Shown one piece after another: positions 25,471-34,104 of a stretch of 43,708 nt of DNA (within the stretch, counting starts at the first letter, position 1; every line of letters starts with the position of its first letter). The stretch is from Paralimibaculum aggregatum (GTDB taxonomy: Bacteria > Pseudomonadota > Alphaproteobacteria > Rhodobacterales > Rhodobacteraceae). The stretch lies in contig NZ_BSYI01000045.1 of assembly GCF_030270585.1 (NCBI RefSeq), positions 1-43,708 of the forward strand, written 5' to 3'. The notes under the pieces were generated by a model. That model saw nothing but the letters and a program-made list of their open reading frames with translations. It was not told where the DNA came from and searched no databases. The position numbers and the translations under genes are program-made.

Positions 25471-26067
25471 ATGCCGACACGCCGCCATCTGCTCGCCCTG
25501 TCGCTCGCCGTCACCGCCGCCACCGCCGCCGTCGGTATCCTGCCGGCCGGTGCCGGCGGTTTCACCGCCCACGACTTCGCCTTTGCCGGGATCGACGGCG
25601 GGCTGCTGCCGCTGAAGCGCTTTGCCGGGCAGCCGGTGCTGGTGGTCAACACCGCCTCGCGCTGCGGCTTCACCTACCAGTATGACGGGCTGCAGGCGCT
25701 CTACGACCGCTACCGCGACCGCGGGCTGGTGGTGCTCGGCGTGCCGTCCGACGATTTCGGCGGCCAGGAGCTCGATACCGAGGCGGAGGTCAAGGAGTTC
25801 TGCGCGGTGAACTTCGCGATCGACTTCCCGATGACCGGAATCACCCCGGTGAAGGGCAGCGGCGCGCATCCCTTCTATTCCTGGGCGCGCCGCGAACTCG
25901 GGCCGGAGCAGGCGCCGCGCTGGAATTTCCACAAGTATCTCGTGGGGGCCGACGGGCGGTTGCTGGCGGCCTTCCCGACCGCCACCGAACCCACCGCCGC
26001 GGCGGTGACGGAGGCGGTGGAGACGGCGCTTGCCGGCGCCGGAATGGGGGCCGGAGACGGCACCTGA
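25471..26067 (+). CDS. Glutathione peroxidase-like thiol peroxidase, Cys type, exported
   Basis: A 198-residue protein of the glutathione peroxidase family. An N-terminal export signal with a twin-Arg-like start (MPTRRHLLALSLAVTAAT) leads to a thioredoxin-fold domain. The peroxidatic Cys is in VVNTASRCGFTYQYDGL, and the Trp-Asn pair is in RWNFHKYLV. The usual NQFG motif, which supplies the active-site Gln, reads SDDFGGQE here, so one member of the Cys-Gln-Trp-Asn set is changed. A second Cys occurs in VKEFCAVNF, at the position where non-selenium enzymes often place the resolving Cys. It would reduce peroxides in the periplasm with a thioredoxin-like donor (inference). Confidence 0.83.
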   Translation: MPTRRHLLALSLAVTAATAAVGILPAGAGGFTAHDFAFAGIDGGLLPLKRFAGQPVLVVNTASRCGFTYQYDGLQALYDRYRDRGLVVLGVPSDDFGGQELDTEAEVKEFCAVNFAIDFPMTGITPVKGSGAHPFYSWARRELGPEQAPRWNFHKYLVGADGRLLAAFPTATEPTAAAVTEAVETALAGAGMGAGDGT

Positions 26068-26111
26068 GCACGGCGCCGCCGCCAGCGCCGTTAACCTTCT
26101 GCTAACCCGGA

Positions 26112-26128
26112 TTTGTCATTTTGACAAA
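26112..26128. promoter_or_regulatory. Perfect dyad TTTGTCA-TTT-TGACAAA upstream of the GGDEF gene
   Basis: Two seven-base arms with a three-base spacer lie 20 bases before the ATG at 26149, in an A/T-rich patch unlike its surroundings. The right arm overlaps TTGACA (26121-26126), an exact -35 consensus. However, a -10 at normal spacing would fall on the start codon. The dyad may be a repressor or activator site, or part of a short stem in the leader. Confidence 0.45.
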
Positions 26129-26148
26129 AATTCTGGGGAGCCGATCAC

Positions 26149-27273
26149 ATGGCTATGGATGGTGCGATGGATGGCGCGATGGCGGGCGCTGGCAGCCCGG
26201 CCGCGCCCCTTGCAGGGCCCGCCGGCGCGGCGTTGCACCGCGGCGGGCTCGCCTATCTCGAACGGGTCGCGAAGATCGCCGCGCAGGGCTGTGCGGCGCC
26301 GATCGGCGTGGCCACGCTGCGCTCCGCCGACGGGGTGCAGGAGACCGGCACGGTCGGCCTCGGCGCGGAGGATGCCGCGCTGGCGGCGGAGCTGGCGGAG
26401 GCGGTGGCGGAGGCGCCCGGGCCCTTCCTGCTCTCCGAGCCCCGCGGCGGCGGCTGGTGGCGGCCCTCGCCGCGGATCGCGGTCGCCCTCGGGGTGCCGC
26501 TGCGCGAGGCGGACGGGCGCCCGGTCGGCTCGGTCTGCGTGATGGACCGGCAGCTGCGCCCGGATTTCGGCCTCGCCAAGGTCGATCTGCTGGGCGATCT
26601 CGGCATGCTGGCGATGCATGACCGGGCGATGGCCCAGCGGGTGGCAATCGATTCGCTCACCGGCGCCACCACGCGCGAGCACTTCTTCGAGCTGCTCGCC
26701 GGGGAGGTCAGGAGCGCCTGGCGCAGCGGTGCCCCGCTGGCGCTGCTGCTCGCCGATCTCGATCATTTCAAGCATGTCAACGACCGGCACGGCCATGCCG
26801 CCGGCGATGCCGTGCTGCACGGGCTGGTGGCGTGGATGCGCCGGCACCTGCGCCGCGACGACGCGATCGGCCGGCTCGGCGGCGAGGAGTTCGCGGTGCT
26901 GCTGCCGGGGCTCTGTCCGCAACAGGCGCTGGGCGCCGCGGACCGGTTGCGCCGGGCGGTGGCGGCCGAGCCGCTGCTCGCCGGCGAGGTCGCGGTGCCG
27001 GTGACGGTGAGCATCGGGCTGACCGCGCATCTGCCGCAGGCCGACGGCATCGAGGCGCTGCAGTCGATGCTGGCGCGGGCCGATCTCGCGCTCTACCGGG
27101 CCAAGACGGCGGGGCGAAACCGGGTCGAGGTGGAATATGGCGCGCGCCACCGCCCGCTCGGCCTGCGGCCTCATGCCGGCGCCGCGCGCGCGCTCAGCCG
27201 AGGCGCCGATGCAGCGCCATCTCGGCCTTGCGGATCGCCGGAAGCTCATCGGCCTTGCGCTCGAGGTTCCTGA
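26149..27273 (+). CDS. Diguanylate cyclase with N-terminal GAF-like domain
   Basis: A 374-residue GGDEF protein that would make cyclic di-GMP from two GTP in the cytoplasm. Residues 30-165 resemble a GAF domain (VALGVPLREADGRPVGSVCV). The GGDEF domain starts near residue 165 (IDSLTGATTREHFFELL) and has LLLADLDHFKHVNDRHGHAA for metal/GTP binding. The active-site motif is GGEEF, preceded by RRDD, an RxxD inhibitory site for product feedback. The start has GGGGAG eight bases upstream. The catalytic domain ends near residue 327; the last 45 residues are Arg/Ala/Pro-rich and their codons overlap the convergent photolyase gene by 80 bases, so they may only be read-through. Confidence 0.9.
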   Translation: MAMDGAMDGAMAGAGSPAAPLAGPAGAALHRGGLAYLERVAKIAAQGCAAPIGVATLRSADGVQETGTVGLGAEDAALAAELAEAVAEAPGPFLLSEPRGGGWWRPSPRIAVALGVPLREADGRPVGSVCVMDRQLRPDFGLAKVDLLGDLGMLAMHDRAMAQRVAIDSLTGATTREHFFELLAGEVRSAWRSGAPLALLLADLDHFKHVNDRHGHAAGDAVLHGLVAWMRRHLRRDDAIGRLGGEEFAVLLPGLCPQQALGAADRLRRAVAAEPLLAGEVAVPVTVSIGLTAHLPQADGIEALQSMLARADLALYRAKTAGRNRVEVEYGARHRPLGLRPHAGAARALSRGADAAPSRPCGSPEAHRPCARGS

Positions 27274-28699
27274 GCTGCATCGCCATGCGCCGGTTGCCGG
27301 AGAAGCGCTCACGGTGACGGTCGAGGAAGCTCCAGTAGAGCGTGGTGAAGGGGCAGGCGCGCGCGCCGGTGGCGGCCCGGGGGTCGAACCTGCACTGCCC
27401 GCAGGCATCCGACATCCGGTCGATATAGGCACCCGAGGCGCAATAGGGCTTGGTGCCGACGAGCCCGCCATCGGCGTGCTGGCTCATGCCGAGGACATTG
27501 GGCAGGCTCACCCAGTCCACCGCGTCGAGATACATCTCCATGTGCCAGTCATGGACCCTGAGCGGATGCGCGCCCCACTGCATCGCGAAGAGGCCGAAGA
27601 CCATCAGCCGCTGGATGTGATGGGCATAGCCCTGATCGAGGAGCTGCCGCCCGGCATCGGCGAGGCAGGCCATCTCGGTCTCCCCGGTCCAGAAGAAGCC
27701 GGGCAGCGCCGCCTCGGCGCCGAGCGCGTTGCGGCGCGCATAGCCCGGCATCTCGGCGCGGTAGATCTCGCGCACGAATTCCCGCCAGCCGAGGACCTGG
27801 CGCAGGAAGCCCTCCACCGCGTTGAGCGGTGCGGCGCCGGCTCCGTAGGCCTCCAGCGCCGCCTCGCAGACCTCCCGCGGCGAGATCAGCTTGAGGTTGA
27901 GGCTGGTCGAGAGCCGCGCGTGCCAGAGCGTTGCATGGCCGGTCGCGATGGCGTCCTGATGGTCGCCGAAGCGGGGCAGGCGCCGCTCGACGAAGTCCCG
28001 GAGATGCGCCAGCGCGGCGCGGCGGGTGACCGGCTCGGCGAAGCCCTGCGTGGAGCCGGGCGCGTCCGGAAATATGCGCTCCACCATGGCCATCACCGCG
28101 CGGGTGGTCGCGTCGGGCGCGCTCTCCGGGCGGCCGGGGGTCGTGCCGGGGCCGGCCCTGCCGAAGCTCTTGCGGTTCTCCCGGTCGTAGTTCCAGGCGC
28201 CGCCCTCGGGCGCGTCGCCCTGCATCAGCCAGCCGGTGTCGCGGCGCCGGGCACGGTAGAAATCCTCGAGGACGAAGCGCCTGCGGCCTGCGCTGAGCTC
28301 CGCGAAGCGGCCGGGGGGCGTGAGGAAATGGCCGTCGTCATGGATCACCAGCCCGGGGAAGCGCGATCGCAGGGCCTCCAGCACGCGGGCATCGCCCGGC
28401 TCGGTGACATGGATCTCCCCGGCCTCGTGGCGGGCGGCGCCCGCGGCAAGCGACGCCGCCGGGGCCTCGCCGTCGAGCGCGTGGTAGTGGACGGTGAAGC
28501 CGCGCGCCCGCAACGCCTCGGCGAAATGGCGCATGGCGGCGAAGAACAGCACGAGACGCTTCTTGTGCTGGCGCAGATAGGTCGCCTCCTCGCGTGCCTC
28601 GATCATCACGATGGCGTCGCGTGCCGGGTCGAGAGTGTCGAGCAGGCCGGCCGAGATGTCGAGCTGGTCTCCGAGGACGAGGGCAAGTCGGCGGGGCAT
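27194..28699 (-). CDS. Iron-sulfur bacterial cryptochrome/photolyase (FeS-BCP, PhrB-like)
   Basis: A 501-residue member of the FeS-BCP group, whose known members repair (6-4) photoproducts using FAD, a ribolumazine antenna and a [4Fe-4S] cluster. The N-terminal antenna domain begins RLALVLGDQLDIS and is followed by a long helical FAD domain. Four Cys fit the cluster ligands: EMACLAD, then DACGQC (two), then ARACPF. GYAHHIQRLMVFGLFAM and NVLGMSQHADGG are conserved FAD-domain blocks. ATG 28699 follows AAGGAG. The 3' end overlaps the end of the GGDEF gene. It faces a decayed region upstream. Confidence 0.9.
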   Translation of the reverse strand: MPRRLALVLGDQLDISAGLLDTLDPARDAIVMIEAREEATYLRQHKKRLVLFFAAMRHFAEALRARGFTVHYHALDGEAPAASLAAGAARHEAGEIHVTEPGDARVLEALRSRFPGLVIHDDGHFLTPPGRFAELSAGRRRFVLEDFYRARRRDTGWLMQGDAPEGGAWNYDRENRKSFGRAGPGTTPGRPESAPDATTRAVMAMVERIFPDAPGSTQGFAEPVTRRAALAHLRDFVERRLPRFGDHQDAIATGHATLWHARLSTSLNLKLISPREVCEAALEAYGAGAAPLNAVEGFLRQVLGWREFVREIYRAEMPGYARRNALGAEAALPGFFWTGETEMACLADAGRQLLDQGYAHHIQRLMVFGLFAMQWGAHPLRVHDWHMEMYLDAVDWVSLPNVLGMSQHADGGLVGTKPYCASGAYIDRMSDACGQCRFDPRAATGARACPFTTLYWSFLDRHRERFSGNRRMAMQLRNLERKADELPAIRKAEMALHRRLG

Positions 28700-30419
28700 G
28701 GCGGCTCCTTCTGCGGCTCAGGGGGACAAGCTAGGGCGGTGGAGTGCCCCGGGTAGCAGGCCTGGGCTCGCACCGGGCCGCGCCCTGCCGGGCGCCCCCC
28801 GCCTGCCGAGCGGGGCGCCGCGTCTGGCGTTCCGCCAGTGGCGCCCGGCCGCCCGCGGCGTGGGACATGCCGCACGCGCGTGGCGACGGGGTCCGTTGGC
28901 TAGGGGCACACCCTGCGGGTCGTGAAGCGCGAGGGGGATCGGCGGCGATGTGGTGTGAGCCGGTCTGCCCGGGGTAGGTGTCGGGCTCCGGGATGGGCAG
29001 ACCGCGCTCGATGGAACGTCGATCTCAGGCTTGGGCCAGTATCGTTTTCGGCATGCGCTTGCAGGGGGGGCGGAGGCATTGGCGTTTCGTGTCTTTGGTT
29101 GTCCGCCGGGATGCGACGGGGCGTGTGGCGGAGCATCTGGCGCCGGAGACGGGGGGGCGGGGACATGCGCTTCCGGTGCACCGGAACGCATCGAGGGGCG
29201 CGGCGACGCGGTGAGCGGGCTTCGCGGAGGCGCGCGGCCGGACCTTGGTGAAGCGGTGCGAGCGGCTGGCCGCGCACGGGATCCGCGCGGCCGCAGAGCT
29301 TCCGGCGCCATGGCATCGAGCGGAAAACGGGCCGAGCGGGAGCGGCCGGATGCCTTGGGCGCGCGGCGTGCCTGGTTCACCTCGCGGCCCGGTGCCGGCC
29401 AGGCCCGATCCCGGGTAGCTCGGCCCGCCGCCCAGGCCGCGCCGCGATGCCGTCCACGCGGCCTGGGCGGCGAGCGACATGGCGCGCAGCCATGGGCGCT
29501 GTCCGCGGCTGCGGGCGGGTTCCCGGTGCAGCCATCGCGAGATCGCCACGCCTGTCGCCTGTCGCCGGTCTGCGGCCGGGCGGCTTGGCAGCGGCGATCT
29601 GCGCGTCGATGGTGCCGGACGCTCCGGTCGGCGGCGACCGGTTCGCGGCCGGTCTCCGCCATGTCCCGCGAAGAGTGCCGTCTGCGGGCTGAAGGCGCGG
29701 CTCCGCAGGGCGGCCGGGCGAAGGGGTGTCGGCCTCCGGCGCGCCACCTGTCGCAGCGCCGGTCCCGCCACGCCGGGCGACACCGCAAACCTCGCCAACG
29801 CCGCCGGCCTTGAAGCGGAGCGGTCGGTAAACGCTCCGGGGAATGTTCCGGCCGGCCTGGCGCGTATCCGGCAACGGTGAAGGGATCTCGACGATCGTAC
29901 GGGGGACGCCGTCGGAGTGCCGGCGGCGCGGAAACTGCCGGTCAGGTGCCGGGCCATGGGCGCCGCCAACAGGCTGGGATGCCGGGCCGGTCGCCGAGGA
30001 CGAGCGGCGGAACCTTCGGCGCCCTGGAATGGGCCTGGCCGGGGCAATCGGCCCGGGAACCGGGCGATGGGACATGGGCCCCCGTTGGCGGAGGGGGCGT
30101 CGCGTCTCGCGTCCCGCTCCCGGCAACCGCTCGTCCGCGGCGGGGGGCGATATCGCGCCCGTGGCCGCGAAGCCGCGGCGGCCGGCGCTGAAAGGCTGGG
30201 GCGGGCGCCGCGGGCCCATCGTGGGACTGCCGGGCCGTTCGTGCTGGGGCGGTCGCGAGGGGAGGAGATACCTCGTGGTCCGGCGCGGGGCGGGCGGATC
30301 CCGGGGGGCCGCCTGGGTCGGCCCCGGCAGGCACCGGCCCGGGGACCGCCGTCGATGCCAGGGGCATGCCAGGCGGACCAAGACAGGCGGCGGCGGGTCC
30401 GGATGCGGTTGGGACATCC
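28700..30419. other. Long stretch with no recognisable gene, probably decayed
   Basis: No open frame on either strand resembles a known family; the frames are short or Arg/Pro/Gly-rich. A solo repeat arm (28812-28862) and a perfect 16-base palindrome (29171-29186) lie here. Because the tnpC remnant ends near 30420 with more than half of the protein missing, part of this stretch may be its eroded 3' portion. One short frame near 30190-30300 (minus) hints at tnpC, but I cannot confirm it. Confidence 0.5.
28812..28862. repeat. Solo arm of the composite intergenic repeat
   Basis: GGGGCGCCGCGTC, then TGGCGCC, then GCCCGCGGCG repeat the order and spacing of the left arms at 15741-15790 and 17801-17849. 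The matching right arm and the GGTTGCAACC core are absent. It contains a small stem CTGGCG-TTC-CGCCAG. Confidence 0.55.
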
Positions 30420-31123
30420 GCAAGCGGGGCCGCAGCGCCTTCATCCCCCGTCCGCACCCGTCCACCATGGCCGTATCGGGGATGTCGGCGCCCGGCTGCG
30501 CGAAGCTCTCGTTCCGCCGCTAACGCGGGAAGGGTCGTCGAGCTTCGAGGTCAGGATGCAGGCCGGCAGGCCGGAACCCGCCATGCTGCCCGGGATCGGC
30601 CGGTTCGATGCCGGCTCCCGCGCCATCGTCTCGCAGCGGCGGCAGGCCGTCTTCATCCGGGCGATCCCGATCACCATGAGCCGGGCGGCGATCAGGTCGA
30701 GGGCTCGCTCATGTCCTGGCCAGTGATGCCCGGGGCGCCGCCGCTATCGGGGCAGGTCTCGCCGGGGTCCAGCCCGCGGCGCTCGCGCGGTGTGCCCTCC
30801 GTGACACGGGAACGACGCTGCGGCCTTGTCTGCTCCGGGGCGTCGGAAGCGGTGTGGTGCGCGTCCTCGCTCTCGTCGGTCGGGCTGTCGTCGCCCTCGG
30901 CAACCGCCACCTGCAGATCCTCGAGCGCCAGCCCGAGCTGCGCGATCTCGCGCTCGACTGTCTCCGAGTGCGCTCCGAAGGCTTGGCTGCACAGCCTGGC
31001 GACCCTCACGCGCAGCGTCGCCGACATCCTCTTGTTGTCCGTCCGCGGGGCGACGGCAACGACCTTCGGAACCGTGCGATCATCGGGCAGTTCGGTGGGT
31101 GCGCTTGACTTGTTCTGATCCAT
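30420..31123 (-). pseudogene. IS66 tnpC transposase remnant
   Basis: The N-terminal part of a DDE-type IS66 transposase. The recognisable blocks in order are VRVARLCSQAFGAHSETVER (the helical zipper with the family FGRRSE position changed), IAQLGLALEDLQVAVAEG, then TCPDSGG with DMSEPS (family CPDCGG and GEDVSE). In a shifted frame near 30677-30440 the blocks RMKTACRRCETM and PGSMAGSGLPACILTSKLDD follow, then GCGRGMKALRPRL. Frameshifts and the loss of the second zinc Cys show it is inactive. A full tnpC has about 500 or more codons; the DDE catalytic part is not recognisable. Confidence 0.72.
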
Positions 31124-31239
31124 TTCGAGCGCCGCTCGCCCGCCACGAAAGCACGCGAGATCAGTGAGATGGGGTAGCCTACCCGGGCCGGCGGTGCTTT
31201 TCGGTTCGGGCGGCGCCAGTCGCTCTTCAGCGCGGCTCT

Positions 31240-31554
31240 CGGATCTGTGGCGGGTCAGCGCCTCAACCCACAGCATGGCGAGCTGCGTCGAGGTCAGCCG
31301 GGCCGCTCTGTCGTCTAGTGAGGGCCGGGAAACCGGCCCCGCTCGAGCGCCTTGAAGTAGAGGCAAAGACACTGACCATCACAGTGGAGCGGCTTTCGCC
31401 TGACATCGCTGCGGTCCCTGAACGCGAACACCACACCGCTGCTCGGCTGCTGGCGCAGCATGTCCTGAGTCAGCCCGGCCAGCCCGGCGATGCCCTTCCT
31501 CATATCCGTCGCGCCGCAGGCGAGATACCTCCGTACCCCGGTGCCTGGCCCGAT
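31240..31554 (-). pseudogene. IS66 tnpB remnant
   Basis: The clearest of the remnants. GVRRYLACGATDMRKGIAGL corresponds to the TnpB N terminus. SSGVVFAFRDRSDVR, GQCLCLYFKALERGRF and, after a frameshift near 31330, ARLTSTQLAMLWVEAL complete the protein. TnpB is an accessory protein needed for transposition of IS66 elements. The frame is broken and a stop follows GRFPGPH. Confidence 0.8.
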
Positions 31555-31559
31555 CCTGC

Positions 31560-31844
31560 CGCGGCCGCGCTGGATGCGTCCGTCCCTCGACACGATCTCG
31601 CCATCCCGCCATCGCAAGCGGGCGACCCGCCCGCGCCAGGTGCCTCCGGCGAAGGAAAGGCCGTGTCTCCAGAACGGGGTCATGGCACCTTGCGGCGAGA
31701 TTCCCACCGCGGTCGGAAGATGTGCTGGGGTGTCGGATCGTGTCTGCGGGCAATCTCCGCGGCCGCGCCATCCATTCCGATCTCGGTCAGGATCGACAGA
31801 AACTGGTCGTCCGACTGACGCTGCCAACGATCATCTCGTGTCAC
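31560..31844 (-). pseudogene. IS66 tnpA-like remnant
   Basis: DDRWQRQSDDQFLSILTEIG and AAAEIARRHDPTPQHIFRPR form a helix-turn-helix of the TnpA kind. The frame then shifts to give HDPVLETRPFLRRRHLARAG. It stands directly before the tnpB remnant, as expected for IS66. Confidence 0.6.
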
Positions 31845-32496
31845 ATGTCCGCTCTCCGCCCGATACGATGTCGCTTCCGACGGCAATGACGATGGAGCAC
31901 AAGTCACGCCTTTGCACAGGGCAGACAGCGCCATTCGGGCGGCTACGCCGCGCCGCCGGCTCGGCCTCGGGCACGCAAGGCGGTCGTCCGCCGAGCCGGG
32001 CGGCATCCCTCCCGCGACGCCGGGGCCGGGACGGCTGCTCTCGCAGTCCTCGGGGAAGCCTTCCGTCACCTGCGGGGCCCCTGATCGGCCGTAGCCGGGT
32101 CGGGCTCGGCAGGGCGTCATCCGGCTCCGCGGCCGCGTCGCAGCGCTTCGGCGCATTCGCCGCGCCGCGCACGTCATCGTGGCGCTTGGTCTGCGGTTCT
32201 GTCAGGTGCTGCGGTTCGCGGCGAGCTACCAGTCGTCGAGGCGGCCAGGAAGCCGCCGCTTCCCATCCCTAACCACTCCGGGAGGGATCCGGCGGTGCCC
32301 GCGCGCGCGATGCATCGTCAAGGCCCGCTTCGCGGCCCTCTCGGGCGAACGCCGAACACCGGAACCGCTCACCCGATCTCCAGCAGCTCTCCTGGACATG
32401 AAAGCCCCGACAGGCCGGGCGTGGCCGAGCCTGCGCGCGATCGGGCCGGCTCGGCGCACCCGCGAGGCCGGTACGGCCCCGCAGGCCGAACCCCGG
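31845..32496. other. Spacer between the IS66 remnant and the ligase gene
   Basis: In these 652 bases I find no gene and no IS66-like terminal repeat. The open frames are Arg/Pro/Ser-rich shadows. No clear hairpin with a T-run follows the minus-strand ligase stop at 32497. Confidence 0.45.
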
Positions 32497-34104
32497 TCAG
32501 CCGAGCAGCCGTTCCAGCGTCTCCAGCCTGTCTGCCTCGCGCGGCGGCTTGTCCCAGCGCAGCCGATGGATCCGCGGGAAGCGCATGGCGAGGCCCGACT
32601 TGTGCCGGCCCGAGCGTTGCAGGCCCTCGAACGCGATCTCCAGCACCAGCCCGGCCTCCGGCTCGGCCCGCACCGCGCGCACCGGACCGAAGCGCTCCAC
32701 GGTGTTGTCGCGGACGAAACGGTCGATCCGGCGCAGCTCCTCGTCGGTGAAGCCGAAATAGGCCTTGCCGACGGGCACCAGCGTGCCCGCTGCCGTCCAG
32801 ACGCCGAAGGTGTAGTCGGAATAGAAGGACGACCGCCTGCCGTGGCCGCGCTGGGCATACATCAGCACCGCGTCGATGAGGTGCGGGTCCTTCTTCCACT
32901 TGAACCATGGCCCCTTCGGCCGGCCCGGCACATAGGGCGCGTCGCGGCGCTTCAGCATCACCCCCTCGATGGCGTCATGCGGCGGCGCGGCGAGGAGGCG
33001 GGCGACCTCGTCCCAGGCCGCGAAGGGCACCGCGGCGGAAAGGTCGAAGCGCGCCGGGTCGAGCCCGGTCACCAGCGCCGCGAGCCGCGCGCGCCGAGCG
33101 GTGAAGGGCAGGCGGCGCAGATCCTCCTGGCCTTCGGCAAGCAGGTCATAGGCGCGCAGGAACACCGGGTGCCGCGCCATCAGCGCCGCCGAGACGGTCT
33201 TGCGGTTGAGCCGCTGCTGCAGCTCGGCGAAGCTGCCGACCCGCTCGGGGCTGCCGGGCGCGGCCTCGGCGCGCATCACGAGGAGCTCGCCGTCGATCGC
33301 GCCCTCGAAATCCATCGCTTCGATGAGGTCGGGGAAGGCGCGGGAGATGTCGTCGCCGCTGCGCGAGTAGAGCCGGCGGGTGCCGCGCTCGGCGGTGACC
33401 TGGACGCGGATACCGTCCCATTTCCACTCGGCGGCGTAGTCGGCGGGGGCGAGCCGGTCGAGATCGCCCGGCTCGACCGGATTGGCCAGCATCACCGGGC
33501 GGAACAGCGCGGCCGCCTGCGGCTCGGGCCGGGGGGCACGTCCCTCGAGCCAGGCGAAGAGCGCGGCATAGGGCGGTGCGAGCCCGTGCCAGATCTCCTC
33601 GATCTCGGTCACCTCGACCCCGCCCCAGCCCGCGAGCGCCTGCTTGGCGAGCCGCGCCGAGACGCCGACGCGGAGCCCGCCGGTCACCAGCTTGATCAGC
33701 GCGAAGCGGGCGGGTGCGTCGAGCGCGTCGAGATGGGCGGCGATGCAGGCCGGCGCCTCGGCGCGGGAGAGCCGGGAGAGCCGCGCCACCACCGCGCCGA
33801 GGCGGATATCGGGGGGCGGGCCGGCGCCGGGCGCGGGCTCCCAGATCAGCGCCACCGTCTCCGCGAGATCGCCGACATAATCGTAGGAGAGCGCAAACAG
33901 CTCGGGATCGGTGCGCTCGGCGACCAGCGCGCGCAGCATCGCGGGCTTCACGCCGGGAAGCTCCAGGTCGCGGGTGATCGCGGCCAGGGCATGGCCCCGG
34001 TCCGGGTCCGGCGCATCGGAGAAATAGTCCGCCAGCAGCCGCAGCTTGGCATTGCGCGCAGGGGTCAGCGTCAGCCGGTCGAGCAGGGCGGCGAAACGCT
34101 GCAT
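32497..34104 (-). CDS. ATP-dependent DNA ligase of the ligase-associated damage-response set
   Basis: A 535-residue ATP-dependent ligase. An N-terminal helical DNA-binding domain (about 1-180) precedes the nucleotidyltransferase domain, whose AMP-accepting Lys is in AAEWKWDGIRVQV. Further motifs are LYSRSGDDISRAFPDL, DGELLVM, GVMLKRRDAPYVPG and PWFKWKKDP, followed by an OB-fold. It corresponds to the bacterial family found with a dedicated exonuclease, an Lhr-type helicase and a phosphoesterase, linked to survival of cross-linking damage. It starts with an ATG that shares one base with the exonuclease stop (TGATG). The helicase and phosphoesterase genes are not in this window. Confidence 0.93.
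   Translation of the reverse strand: MQRFAALLDRLTLTPARNAKLRLLADYFSDAPDPDRGHALAAITRDLELPGVKPAMLRALVAERTDPELFALSYDYVGDLAETVALIWEPAPGAGPPPDIRLGAVVARLSRLSRAEAPACIAAHLDALDAPARFALIKLVTGGLRVGVSARLAKQALAGWGGVEVTEIEEIWHGLAPPYAALFAWLEGRAPRPEPQAAALFRPVMLANPVEPGDLDRLAPADYAAEWKWDGIRVQVTAERGTRRLYSRSGDDISRAFPDLIEAMDFEGAIDGELLVMRAEAAPGSPERVGSFAELQQRLNRKTVSAALMARHPVFLRAYDLLAEGQEDLRRLPFTARRARLAALVTGLDPARFDLSAAVPFAAWDEVARLLAAPPHDAIEGVMLKRRDAPYVPGRPKGPWFKWKKDPHLIDAVLMYAQRGHGRRSSFYSDYTFGVWTAAGTLVPVGKAYFGFTDEELRRIDRFVRDNTVERFGPVRAVRAEPEAGLVLEIAFEGLQRSGRHKSGLAMRFPRIHRLRWDKPPREADRLETLERLLG

Larger units (their letters stand above)
30420..31844 (-). mobile_element. Decayed IS66-family insertion sequence
   Basis: On the minus strand the remnants of tnpA (near 31844-31560), tnpB (31554-31240) and tnpC (31123 to about 30420) follow in the standard IS66 order. 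Each has lost its frame. The terminal inverted repeats could not be found, so the boundaries are those of the recognisable protein remnants, not of the element. Confidence 0.75.

Noticed and set aside
28870-30400. Several 200-360 codon open frames on both strands.
   Set aside because: They overlap each other in different frames, are Arg/Pro/Gly-rich and show no family motif; stop codons are simply rare in such GC-rich DNA.
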